DNA from: DATBGZ01 sp036557785
GTDB taxonomy: Bacteria > Actinomycetota > Actinomycetes > Mycobacteriales > Micromonosporaceae
DNA: 64,000 nt
NCBI GenBank assembly: GCA_036557785.1
Contig: DATBGZ010000082.1
Coordinates: forward strand, 1-64,000
Direction of reading: 5' to 3'
Part shown: one piece after another, positions 25,038-33,353 of the stretch
Layout of the letters: each line of letters begins with the position of its first letter
Position numbering within the stretch: the first letter of the stretch is position 1
The notes under the pieces: generated by a model
What the model was told of the DNA's origin: nothing
The model's input: only the letters and a program-made list of their open reading frames with translations
Databases searched by the model: none
Translations under genes and position numbers: made by a program

Positions 25038-26459
25038 GTGTCGTCGCCCGATGAGCTGATCCCGCCACCAGACCTGCCGCGTGCACTCGGGGAGTTGCGC
25101 GCCGCCGGCCACCCGTACCGTACGGTCAAGCAGGAGATCCGGGACAACCTGTTGGCCCGGCTGCGCGCCGGTTCACCCCGGTTCCCCGGCATCGTCGGGT
25201 ACGAGGAGACCGTGCTGCCCGAGCTGGAGCGGGCGCTGCTCGCCGGCCACGACGTGGTGCTGCTCGGCGAGCGCGGGCAGGGCAAGACGCGGCTCATCCG
25301 GGCGCTGGTGTACCTGCTCGACGAGTGGACGCCGGTGCTGCCCGGCTCGGAGCTGAACGAGCACCCACTGCACCCGATCACGCCGGCGTCGCGGCGCCTC
25401 GTAGCCGAGCAGGGCGACCACACCCCGGTCGCCTGGCGGCACCGCACGCTGCGGTACGGGGAGAAGCTCGCCACCCCGGACACGAGCGTCGGGGACCTGA
25501 TCGGGGACGTGGATCCGATCCGCGTCGCGCAGGGACGCACGCTCGGCGACCCGGAGACCATCCACTTCGGACTCGTGCCCCGGACCAACCGGGGCATCTT
25601 CGCGGTCAACGAGCTGCCCGACCTGGCCGAGCGGATCCAGGTCAGCCTGCTCAACGTGCTGGAGGAGCGCGACATCCAGGTCCGCGGCTACCAGTTGCGG
25701 CTGCCGCTGGACCTGCTGCTGGTGGCCAGCGCCAATCCCGAGGACTACACCAACCGCGGCCGCATCATCACCCCGCTGAAGGACCGCTTCGGCGCTGAGA
25801 TCCGCACCCACTACCCGACCGACCTCGAGCTGGAGATCGCGCTCGTACGGCAGGAGGCGGCCCTGGTCGCGCCCGTGCCGGAGCACGTGCTGGAGGTTCT
25901 GGCCCGGTTCGCCCGATCGGTGCGGGAGTCGCCTGCGGTCGATGCCCGTACGGGTGTCTCCGCGCGGTTCGCGATCGCCGCCGCCGAGACGGTGGCCGCC
26001 TCAGCGCTGCGCCGCTCCGGCCTTCTCGGCGAGCCGGAGCCCGTGGCGCGCATCGGTGACACCGTGGCGGTCACCAGCACCCTGCGCGGCAAGGTCGAAT
26101 TCGAGAGTGGTGAGGAGGGGCGCGAGATCGAGGTGCTCTCGCACCTGCTGCGCACTGCCACCGCGGACACGTTCCGCACGAAGCTCGCCGGCCTGGACCT
26201 CAGCAGCTTCGTGAACCTCGTCGGGGACGGCAGGATCGTGGAGACCGGCGAGCTGGTCGGGGCCGAGGAGGTGCTCCGGCAGGTCGGACCCGTGCCGGGC
26301 CTGGCCAAGGTGCTCGACCGCCTCGGGCTCGGCGACGCTCCGACCCGGGGCGAGGCCGCGGCCGCGGTGGAGTTCGTGCTCGAGGGGCTGCACCTGAGCC
26401 GGCGCATGTCCAAGGAGCTCACCGCGGACGGCCGGGCCCGTTATGGGGGCCGGGAGTAG
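25038..26459 (+). CDS. MoxR/magnesium-chelatase-like AAA+ ATPase (Rv0958-type)
   Basis: The 473-residue AAA+ protein has Walker A GERGQGKT (residues 77-84), Walker B-like GIFAVNELPDL (186-196), sensor-1 region LLLVASANPEDYTNRGR, and ITPLKDRFG containing the arginine finger. The overall layout resembles ChlI/BchI and matches the actinobacterial Rv0958 type (459 residues in M. tuberculosis). The VWA gene follows after 3 bp, as Rv0959 follows Rv0958. MoxR-VWA pairs act as chaperones that assemble or activate protein complexes; the client is unknown. The Walker B acid is shifted (NELPDL). GTG start. Confidence 0.85.
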   Translation: MSSPDELIPPPDLPRALGELRAAGHPYRTVKQEIRDNLLARLRAGSPRFPGIVGYEETVLPELERALLAGHDVVLLGERGQGKTRLIRALVYLLDEWTPVLPGSELNEHPLHPITPASRRLVAEQGDHTPVAWRHRTLRYGEKLATPDTSVGDLIGDVDPIRVAQGRTLGDPETIHFGLVPRTNRGIFAVNELPDLAERIQVSLLNVLEERDIQVRGYQLRLPLDLLLVASANPEDYTNRGRIITPLKDRFGAEIRTHYPTDLELEIALVRQEAALVAPVPEHVLEVLARFARSVRESPAVDARTGVSARFAIAAAETVAASALRRSGLLGEPEPVARIGDTVAVTSTLRGKVEFESGEEGREIEVLSHLLRTATADTFRTKLAGLDLSSFVNLVGDGRIVETGELVGAEEVLRQVGPVPGLAKVLDRLGLGDAPTRGEAAAAVEFVLEGLHLSRRMSKELTADGRARYGGRE

Positions 26460-26462
26460 GGC

Positions 26463-28409
26463 GTGGGTCGCAGGAACCGGTACGGCGAATGGCAGGGCGG
26501 GCCCGACCCGCTGGCGCCTCCGTACGACGTGCGGGCGGCGGTGGACGCGGTCGGTCGCGACGTCCTGGGCGGGAGCCGCCTGCGCGACGCGCTGCGCAAC
26601 CTGCTGCGTCGCGGGCCGTCCGGTTCTCGTGGCCTGGACGAGTTGCTGGCCCGCGCGCGCCGGATGCGACGCGACGCGATGCGCCGGGGCAGACTCGACG
26701 GCGCGGTGACCCGAGCCCAGCAGTTGCTCGACCAGGCGATCGCGGCCGAGCGCGAGGAGCTCGGTCGCCGCGACGACGAAGCGGCCCGGTTCAACGAGTC
26801 CATCCTGGACAGCCTGCCGCGCTCGACCTCGCGGGCCGTGGCCGAGCTGCAGGACTACCAGTGGGCCAGTGACCAGGCGCGGGCCCTGTACCAGCAGATC
26901 CTGGACCAGCTCCGGCAGGAGATCGTCGACCAGCGGTTCGCGGGCATGCGGCGCGCGCTGTCGGATCCCGCGACGCAGCAGGCCTTCGCCGAGATGATGC
27001 GTGACCTGAACGACCTGCTGGAGCGCCACGCCCGGGGCGAGGACACCACCGACCAGTTCTCGCAGTTCATGGCCAAGCACGGTGAGTTCTTCCCGGAGAA
27101 TCCCTCCAATGTGGACGAACTCATCGACGCCCTGGCCCGGCGGTTCGCGGCGGGGGAACGCCTGCTGCGATCGCTGAGCCCGCAGCAGCGCGAGGAGTTG
27201 GCACGCCTCATGGCCCAGGCACTCGGCGATGGCGCGCTCGCCGAGCAGATGGGGCGCCTCGGGGAGAACCTGTACTCGCTACGGCCCGGGCTCAACTGGG
27301 GCCGCGGGGAGCGGATGCCGGGCCGCGGCCGAGGGCTCGGTTACGGCGAGGCGGCGAGCACGCTGGAGGAGGTCGGCGACCTCGACGAGCTGATCGACTC
27401 GTTCGAACAGGAGCGCCCAGGGTCCACATTGGACGACATCGACGTCGAGTCAGTGGAGCGCAACCTTGGCCGGGACGCCGCCGACGACGTGCTGCGGCTG
27501 CGGGAGCTGGAGCGCGAGCTGCGCCGGCAGGGCTGGGTCACCCGTGGTGCGGACGGGCTGACCCTGAGCCCCAAGGCCTTGCGGCGCCTCGGTTCTACGG
27601 CCCTGCGCCAGGTCTTCGCCGACCTCGACCGGGGCCGGCGCGGCCAGCACGACCTCAGCGACGCCGGGGCGGCGGGCGAGGTCACCGGAGCGTCGCGGGC
27701 CTGGGAGTTCGGCGACGAGCAGCCGCTCGACGTCGTGCGTACGGTCACCCGCGCGGTGCTGCGCTCCGGGGCGGGCACACCGGTCGAGCTCTCGGTGGAC
27801 GACTTCGAGGTCGTGGAGACCGAACGCCGCGCCTCGGCCGCGGTCGCGCTGCTCGTCGATCTGTCCTACTCGATGTACGCCGACGGCTACTGGGGACCGA
27901 TGAAGCAGACCGCGCTCGCGCTCTCGCATCTGATGGCGACGAAGTTCCCGCAGGACGCCCTGCAGATCATCGGGTTCCGGCTCGGCGCCGAGCCGCTCTC
28001 CCAGGCCGAGCTCGCGGCCGTGGAGGAGGACCTCGACCTCAAGGGCACGAACCTGCAGTACGCCCTGCGCCTGGCCGGGCGCCACCTGCGCAAGCATTCG
28101 GACGGTGAGCCGGTGGTGCTGATCGTCACCGATGGCGAACCGACCGCCCACACGACGCCCGACGGTCCGTTCTTCTGGTACCCACCGACCTCCGAGACCA
28201 TCCGGGCCACGGTTGCCGAGGTCGACCAGCTCACGCGGTACGGCGCCACGCTGAACTTCTTCATGCTCGGCGAGGACCCCGGCCTCGTCCGGTTCGTCAA
28301 CGCGGTCGCCAAGCGCAACGGTGGCCGGGTCTTCACCCCCTCGGTCGAGGACCTCGGGCGGTACGTGGTCTCCGACTATCTGCGCGCCCGCCGGGGGCGG
28401 CGCGGCTGA
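26463..28409 (+). CDS. VWA-domain protein paired with MoxR ATPase (Rv0959-type)
   Basis: The 648-residue protein has a long, charged, helical N-terminal region (about 1-440) with ARRMRRDAMRRGRLDGA and several coiled-coil-like stretches, then a C-terminal von Willebrand A domain (about 460-645). The MIDAS motif is complete: DLSYS (D466, S468, S470), T in KGTNLQYAL, and D in IVTDGEPTAHT. It is translated 3 bp downstream of the AAA+ gene with the ribosome site inside that gene. As in BchD/CoxE-like partners, the VWA should bind Mg2+ and a client protein under ATPase control. Confidence 0.85.
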   Translation: MGRRNRYGEWQGGPDPLAPPYDVRAAVDAVGRDVLGGSRLRDALRNLLRRGPSGSRGLDELLARARRMRRDAMRRGRLDGAVTRAQQLLDQAIAAEREELGRRDDEAARFNESILDSLPRSTSRAVAELQDYQWASDQARALYQQILDQLRQEIVDQRFAGMRRALSDPATQQAFAEMMRDLNDLLERHARGEDTTDQFSQFMAKHGEFFPENPSNVDELIDALARRFAAGERLLRSLSPQQREELARLMAQALGDGALAEQMGRLGENLYSLRPGLNWGRGERMPGRGRGLGYGEAASTLEEVGDLDELIDSFEQERPGSTLDDIDVESVERNLGRDAADDVLRLRELERELRRQGWVTRGADGLTLSPKALRRLGSTALRQVFADLDRGRRGQHDLSDAGAAGEVTGASRAWEFGDEQPLDVVRTVTRAVLRSGAGTPVELSVDDFEVVETERRASAAVALLVDLSYSMYADGYWGPMKQTALALSHLMATKFPQDALQIIGFRLGAEPLSQAELAAVEEDLDLKGTNLQYALRLAGRHLRKHSDGEPVVLIVTDGEPTAHTTPDGPFFWYPPTSETIRATVAEVDQLTRYGATLNFFMLGEDPGLVRFVNAVAKRNGGRVFTPSVEDLGRYVVSDYLRARRGRRG

Positions 28410-28454
28410 GCGGCCGCACGCGCCGGGGTCCGCCCGAACCAGATACGCACCAGC

Positions 28455-28483
28455 TTGCCCGCGCGCGGGCGGCTATGTAGAAT
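28455..28483 (+). promoter_or_regulatory. Sigma-70-type promoter of the PadR-membrane protein pair
   Basis: TTGCCC (28455-28460), 17-bp spacer, TAGAAT (28478-28483); TSS is expected near 28490, just before the GGAG ribosome site. The -35 overlaps a perfect GC palindrome, GCCCGCGCGCGGGC (28457-28470). Confidence 0.6.
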
Positions 28484-28491
28484 CCCGACAT
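28475..28491. promoter_or_regulatory. PadR-type inverted repeat ATGT-N9-ACAT overlapping the -10
   Basis: ATGT (28475-28478) and ACAT (28488-28491) flank and overlap the -10 box. The classical PadR operator is ATGT-N8-ACAT; here the spacer is one base longer. Repressor binding would block the promoter, giving autoregulation. Confidence 0.4.
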
Positions 28492-28505
28492 GTCTCGGAG
28501 ACGGC

Positions 28506-28829
28506 ATGGCTGAGGTACGGGTGACCGCCGGCGTGGCGAAGGTGCTCGCCGCGTTCCTGGAGGATCCGACCGCCGACCGGTACGGCCTGCAGCTCATGAA
28601 GGCCACCGACATGCCCAGCGGCACCCTGTACCCGATCCTGACCCGGCTGCGTGAGGCTGGTTGGGTCGAGTCGCAGTGGGAAGAGTTCGACCCGTCTGCG
28701 GCCCGACCCCCGCGCCGGTACTACCGCCTCACGCCGGCCGGCGTCGTCGCGGCCCGGACCGGACTGGCCGAGCTCTATCAGCGGCTGGGCCGGGTACTGC
28801 GCACGAACCCGAAGCCGAGGCCCGCATGA
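28506..28829 (+). CDS. PadR-family winged-helix regulator
   Basis: The 107-residue regulator has the PadR winged helix: GVAKVLAAFLEDPTADRYGLQLMKATDMPSGTLYPILTRLREAGWVESQWEE, ending in RRYYRLTPAGVVAARTGLAEL. The C-terminal dimerisation helix is short. ATG at 28506 is preceded by GGAG at 6 nt and a promoter just upstream. The stop overlaps the start of the polytopic membrane protein, a common PadR-plus-membrane-protein arrangement in actinobacteria, where the regulator controls its partner. Confidence 0.9.
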   Translation: MAEVRVTAGVAKVLAAFLEDPTADRYGLQLMKATDMPSGTLYPILTRLREAGWVESQWEEFDPSAARPPRRYYRLTPAGVVAARTGLAELYQRLGRVLRTNPKPRPA

Positions 28830-30718
28830 GGGGCCCGGTCGGTGCACTGCTGCGGATGGCCGTACGGCGATGGCCGGCCCAGTTGCGCGAGGAGCAGCGT
28901 CGCGAGTGGACCGCGGAGCTCGAGGCCCTGCGGGGCGAGCCGGGCAGCGCCCGTCGGCGGCTCGGCTTCGTGTGGAGCCTGGCGATGAGCCCGGGACCGG
29001 CCGAGGGCAGCGGGGTACGCGGGTGGCGTGAGCTGCTGCCCGGTTTGGGCGCACGCCTGCGTCCGGCCGCGGGCTTTGCGGTGCTGAGCCTGCTCGTCGT
29101 GCAACTGTTGCCGCTGCGGTTCCAGTACGTGGAGTCGGTATCGCAACCGCCGGCGCTGACCATCGACCTGGGCTGGCTGGTCGCGGTGGCCGTGCCGCTG
29201 TGCTTCCTGGCCGGGCGCCGCTCGAGCCTGCCGCCCGAGACCAGCGCCGTCGGGATCGCTGGCGTGGTCGCGACCGGCGCCGCGCTCGGCGACCTCTCGT
29301 ATCGATTCGTGCAGTCATTTCTCTACTCTGGCGGCGGCCAGGCGCTGGCGTCACTGGTCGCCCCGTTCGTGCTCGTGGCCCTGGTGACCCCCCTTCTCGC
29401 CGGCGTCCTGATCCTGGGTCGGCGCGGCCGGCGGCGCTCCGCCGTGGCCCTCGGGTTCGCGGGACTGCCGGTCGTGGCGCTCGTGGCCTGGCTACTCGCG
29501 CCCGGCACGTCGGCCACCGCATCCGACGACGCCCTGACCCACCTGTTGAGCGTGCGGTTCTGGCGGGCCGGGTCCGCGCTGGACGCACCACGGACGCATG
29601 TGCTCGTAGCGCTGCCCCTGCTCGCGCTCGCCGCGCTGGCGCTCGCGTACAGCCTTGGCCTGGTGTTCCGCCGGCCCCCGCAGTCCGTGGCGCCGGCGAC
29701 CACGGCCCATGCCTGGCGGCCCTCCCGCGCCGGCACTGCCGCGGGGATCCTGGCTCTCGTGGTCGGCCTGGCTTCGTGGACATACACCGCCGCGGCGCTC
29801 GGGCCGATGCTCGGCCGGCCCCGGTATGAGTTCCTGATCGCACAGTCCGCATGGGTCGATCTGCCGCCGCAGTGGGTCGACGAGCTGCGCTGGGCCGCGA
29901 TCGCCCTGGCCGCGTTCGGGATGTTCGTCGCCTGGGCTGGTCGCCGGGGCGCTGTCCTCGCCGCGACCGTACTGGGTGGATGGCTGCTGGCGGGGGACGC
30001 CACGCTCTCGCGGCTCGGGTTCGCCGCCGGGGGCCCGGGGCGGGTCGCGGCCACGCTCGCCGTCGCGGTCGCCGGGCTCGTGCTGGCGCGCTGGATCGTC
30101 GGCGTGCGGGCAACGCTCCCCGAGGCTGAGGCGCTCGGCGTACGGCGTGGCCTCGCCGTGGTGGCGGTGACGGCGGCCGCGTGCGGGCCGTTGCTGCTCA
30201 CCAACGGCGTGAACGCCGTGATCAACCCCGACCTACCACGGGGACTCACCGTGCTGATGGGCCTCGTACCGGCCACCTTCGCGACCCTGGCCGTCTTCGC
30301 CGCCGCGTCGGCGCGCCGCCCGCCGGCCAGGGCAGGGTTGGTCTGGCCGCTCGCCGTCGCGTCGGTGCTCGTCATGGTCGTGGGTGGCATCGCGACCACG
30401 ATGCATGTCGACCAATCTCTATCGCTGCTGATCGCTCTGGTCGGAGCGGGGCTGCTCACCGTCGCGACGGCGGGCTTGGCGATGGGGAGCCGTCGGCCGA
30501 GACATCTCGTCGCGACGCTCGGCTGCTTGCTTCCGGGCGTTCTCGTCGTCGCGCCGGCCTCGCTCTTCGCATCGATCGTGCCCGCCATCCTGCTGCGGGC
30601 TTCGGTCGGCGTCAACGACGTGCTCGGTTCGATGACATTCGTGCCCGGCGCCATCGTGCTCGGCATCCCCACCGCGTCTGCGCTGGCCCGGCGGCTGATC
30701 GGCGCCTCAGTTCGGTAG
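28826..30718 (+). CDS. Polytopic membrane protein under PadR control
   Basis: The 630-residue protein has a cytoplasmic N-terminus (RRWPAQLREEQRREWTAELEALRGE), typical of membrane proteins linked to PadR regulators. About a dozen or more hydrophobic segments follow (for example FAVLSLLVVQLLPLRF, LGWLVAVAVPLCFLAG, VLVALPLLALAALALAYSLGL, VAATLAVAVAGLVLARWIV). There are no transporter signature motifs that I recognise. ATG overlaps the padR stop (ATGA). The 3' end overlaps the convergent HNH gene by 12 bp. Function unknown. Confidence 0.75.
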   Translation: MRGPVGALLRMAVRRWPAQLREEQRREWTAELEALRGEPGSARRRLGFVWSLAMSPGPAEGSGVRGWRELLPGLGARLRPAAGFAVLSLLVVQLLPLRFQYVESVSQPPALTIDLGWLVAVAVPLCFLAGRRSSLPPETSAVGIAGVVATGAALGDLSYRFVQSFLYSGGGQALASLVAPFVLVALVTPLLAGVLILGRRGRRRSAVALGFAGLPVVALVAWLLAPGTSATASDDALTHLLSVRFWRAGSALDAPRTHVLVALPLLALAALALAYSLGLVFRRPPQSVAPATTAHAWRPSRAGTAAGILALVVGLASWTYTAAALGPMLGRPRYEFLIAQSAWVDLPPQWVDELRWAAIALAAFGMFVAWAGRRGAVLAATVLGGWLLAGDATLSRLGFAAGGPGRVAATLAVAVAGLVLARWIVGVRATLPEAEALGVRRGLAVVAVTAAACGPLLLTNGVNAVINPDLPRGLTVLMGLVPATFATLAVFAAASARRPPARAGLVWPLAVASVLVMVVGGIATTMHVDQSLSLLIALVGAGLLTVATAGLAMGSRRPRHLVATLGCLLPGVLVVAPASLFASIVPAILLRASVGVNDVLGSMTFVPGAIVLGIPTASALARRLIGASVR

Positions 30719-32476
30719 CTTCACCGGCTCACCTCCGTGGAAGCGGGCGGCGTCGACGGCGACGGTGACGCCCAGGGCGTGGTGGCGTCGTCTGCGTTGC
30801 CGCTCCGCGTGGTCGAAGCGTTGCTTGAGGTACGTGTGACCCGCCGGAGTGGTCCACGCGAGGCCCCCGCGCACCGGGCGGTAGGTGAAGTCCGCCTCGT
30901 CCTTCGCGCGATGGTGGCGATGACACAGACAGTGAAGGTTGTCTATGAGCGTCGGTCCGCCACGGCTCCAAGGGACCCGGTGGTCCACCTGGCATCGATG
31001 AGCGGGAATGCTGCATCCGGGCGCCTGGCAGTGGCGGTCGCGGGCACGCACGAACGCGATCTGTGCCGTGCTGGGTGTGCGGTGGGCCCGGCCGTCTGGC
31101 CCGGCCGTGGCGTCGGCGGCCCATCGGCGCACTTCGACGTCCATGTCGGGCAGGAGTTCGGTCGGGATCGCCCCCTCGGCGAGCAGGCTGCCGTCGTCGT
31201 CGGCGACCGCGAAGCGCCAGGCGCAGACCTGGGCGAGTTGGGCCGCGGTCTGTCGGGCGATCTGCGCGGTCATCGGTCCGTAACCCGCCAGATCCGCCGG
31301 CTCGCTCGCCATCTCCGCGAGCCGAGCGAGGCACTCGGCGCAGATCCCACCCGTGACGGTGGCGGTCGAGGCACCGCGCTGACCGCCGAGCCCCGGGTTG
31401 ACCCGTGCGATCGCGGGATTCTGGGGCCGCGACCACAGGGACTGCAGGACGGCCCGCTCGGCGTTCGTCGTGTGCTCGCAGGCTCCGCTGAGTCCGTGCA
31501 GCCCGGTGAGACCGGCCAGGGTGGCGAGGTTGACATGAAGCGTGATGGTGCCTCTGCGGTCGGCGGGGGTGGCGAAGCCGGCCTTCGCCATGTCGGCACC
31601 CGCGAGCAGGTTGACGGACACGTCGTGGCGCAGCTGGTCGAGGGTGCGACCGAGCGGGTCGCCGGCAGCCTTGGTGGCGCGGGCGATCGCATCGATGTTC
31701 TCGATGGCAGCGCAGGCGGCCTGCTCGTCGCAGAACCGGACGACCAACGTGACCAGGCCGGCGGAGTCGGGTTGCGCCATGATGAAGCGGTCGTTGTGGT
31801 CGCGTTCGCGTTGCCGGCGCACGGCATCGGGCTGGTGCTTGGCGAGCAGACGTCGCAGACGTGCGCTGAGTGCGCCGGTGGTGCACCGCTGCGCGCCGGG
31901 CAGGGCCATCGCGACCAGGGTGCGCATGAGCTCGACATCGACGACGCCGCGGAGCATGCGCTGGAAGACGCGTACCTTCTCGAGGTCGACCCGCCCGGCG
32001 GCCAACGCCGCGCCGAGGTCGGGGACCTGGTCGAGCGTGAACGTGGCCGTCTGCATGGTCTGCTCGGCCCGGGCCTGGGTCCAGCTCGCGGCGAAGGCGG
32101 CCTCGACCGTGGCGAACGGGTTCCGCTCGCCCTCGCGGACCACCGCGTCGCGGACCTTCGGCGGCGCGAAGCCCAGCTCGCGAACGGCCAGCAGCAGCCG
32201 CGACTGCTCGTAGCTGATCTGGCGGTTCTGCGCCGCGATCACGATCGCCAACTGGTGCGCGGTCAACCGCCGCGGGTCCAGGCTGGCCAGCAGTGCCGAC
32301 AGCCGCGGGCCTGGCGGCCACTGCGCCAACCCGGCCGGCAGTTGCTGCGGCCTCACCCCCGGCGACGAACCCCCGGCGGGCAACGAGCCCGCGCCCGCCG
32401 GGGCAGCACCGGGCGGGGCAGCACCCGGAGCCGGCCTGCCGGCCTGGGCGGCGCCCAGTGCTTCCCCTTCATTCAT
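30707..32476 (-). CDS. DUF222 protein with C-terminal HNH nuclease domain (13E12-type)
   Basis: The 589-residue protein has an N-terminal DUF222 region (ALLASLDPRRLTAHQLAIVIAAQNRQ, then TVEAAFAASWTQARAEQTMQTA) and a C-terminal HNH domain: ARDRHCQAPGCSIPAHRCQVDHRVPWSRGG, then NLHCLCHRHHRAKDE. This gives the zinc Cys pair, the catalytic His and the metal His. These proteins are abundant multi-copy families in actinobacteria and are often associated with repeats; their role is unclear. A low-complexity Ala/Gly/Pro N-terminus precedes the domain. No inverted repeats flanking the gene were seen, so it is not called mobile. Confidence 0.88.
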   Translation of the reverse strand: MNEGEALGAAQAGRPAPGAAPPGAAPAGAGSLPAGGSSPGVRPQQLPAGLAQWPPGPRLSALLASLDPRRLTAHQLAIVIAAQNRQISYEQSRLLLAVRELGFAPPKVRDAVVREGERNPFATVEAAFAASWTQARAEQTMQTATFTLDQVPDLGAALAAGRVDLEKVRVFQRMLRGVVDVELMRTLVAMALPGAQRCTTGALSARLRRLLAKHQPDAVRRQRERDHNDRFIMAQPDSAGLVTLVVRFCDEQAACAAIENIDAIARATKAAGDPLGRTLDQLRHDVSVNLLAGADMAKAGFATPADRRGTITLHVNLATLAGLTGLHGLSGACEHTTNAERAVLQSLWSRPQNPAIARVNPGLGGQRGASTATVTGGICAECLARLAEMASEPADLAGYGPMTAQIARQTAAQLAQVCAWRFAVADDDGSLLAEGAIPTELLPDMDVEVRRWAADATAGPDGRAHRTPSTAQIAFVRARDRHCQAPGCSIPAHRCQVDHRVPWSRGGPTLIDNLHCLCHRHHRAKDEADFTYRPVRGGLAWTTPAGHTYLKQRFDHAERQRRRRHHALGVTVAVDAARFHGGEPVKLPN

Positions 32477-32680
32477 GCCCCTCACCCTAGAACACCCGTC
32501 GGAGGCACGCAAGCGGACACGCGGGCCAAGTCCTGGTGCGTCTGAGGAAAGTCGACGTGTTGCGTGCCGTGAAGCAAAGCAGCGAGTCCACTGTGGACTG
32601 AGTCAGCAGGCCCGGCGCGCCCCGCGGTGTCCCAGGGCGCGGGGCCCGCAGGGGAATCGGGGCGTGGTTTTCTGGGTGCC

Positions 32681-33268
32681 GTGACGACCACGAAGACGAG
32701 CACGAACCGGGCGACGATTCGTGACCCGGCGGCGCTGCGCGCATTGGCACACCCGGTGCGGCTCGCGCTGCTGGATCACCTGGGCCAGCGACCGGACGGC
32801 GCGACCGCGACCGAGTGCGCGACCGTGGTGGGCCTCTCGCCGAGTGCCACGAGCTACCACCTGCGGGCGCTGGCGAAGGTCGGCATGATCACGGCGGCCC
32901 CCAGTCGAGGGGACGGCCGGGAGCGTGTCTGGCAGGTCAGCCACGAGGGGTACGAACTGAGCACCGACCAGGACGCCACCACCGAGGAGGTGGCGGCGCA
33001 GTCCGCGCTGGTCGAGCTCTTTCTCGCCCGACAGAACGACAAGGTGCTTCGGTTCCTGACGACGGGGCGCTACGCGGCACCGGAGTGGTTCGCCCAGTCG
33101 ATGGTCGCCGAACGCGCGCTCGTGCTCACCTCCGACGAGCTGAAGACGCTGACGGAGCGGATCGACAAGCTCACCGAGCACCTGACGCTCCGGAATCGGC
33201 ATCGACCGCCGGAGGGCGCCCGGGTCGTGTCGTTCCAACTGCGGGTGGTGCCCAGCGACGAGGGTTGA
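32681..33268 (+). CDS. ArsR-family winged-helix regulator
   Basis: The 195-residue regulator has an ArsR-like helix-turn-helix: LRALAHPVRLALLDHLGQRPDGATATECATVVGLSPSATSYHLRALAKVGMITAA (about 18-72), followed by a longer C-terminal region than metal-sensing ArsR proteins and no Cys ligands. GTG at 32681 lies directly upstream of the DNA-binding domain. The MFS transporter begins about 50 bp downstream behind a strong inverted repeat, so this gene probably regulates drug or metabolite export. Confidence 0.85.
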   Translation: MTTTKTSTNRATIRDPAALRALAHPVRLALLDHLGQRPDGATATECATVVGLSPSATSYHLRALAKVGMITAAPSRGDGRERVWQVSHEGYELSTDQDATTEEVAAQSALVELFLARQNDKVLRFLTTGRYAAPEWFAQSMVAERALVLTSDELKTLTERIDKLTEHLTLRNRHRPPEGARVVSFQLRVVPSDEG

Positions 33269-33315
33269 GGAGATGCCGGCACGCGGCCGACGGCACCGCG
33301 GGCTTGCGCGGAACG

Positions 33316-33353
33316 GATGTGAAGGGAATACTGCGAAGCGTGTCCTTCACATC
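33316..33353. promoter_or_regulatory. Perfect 10-bp inverted repeat at the MFS gene start
   Basis: Left arm GATGTGAAGG (33316-33325) and right arm CCTTCACATC (33344-33353), with an 18-bp spacer. It straddles the possible GTG starts at 33319 and 33340. It could be the operator of the adjacent ArsR protein or an RNA hairpin over the translation start. No copy was seen upstream of the arsR gene itself. Confidence 0.6.

Noticed and set aside
30707..32476. DUF222-HNH gene as part of a mobile intron or insertion element
   Set aside because: No reverse transcriptase, no terminal inverted repeats and no target-site duplication were seen; neighbouring genes are intact.
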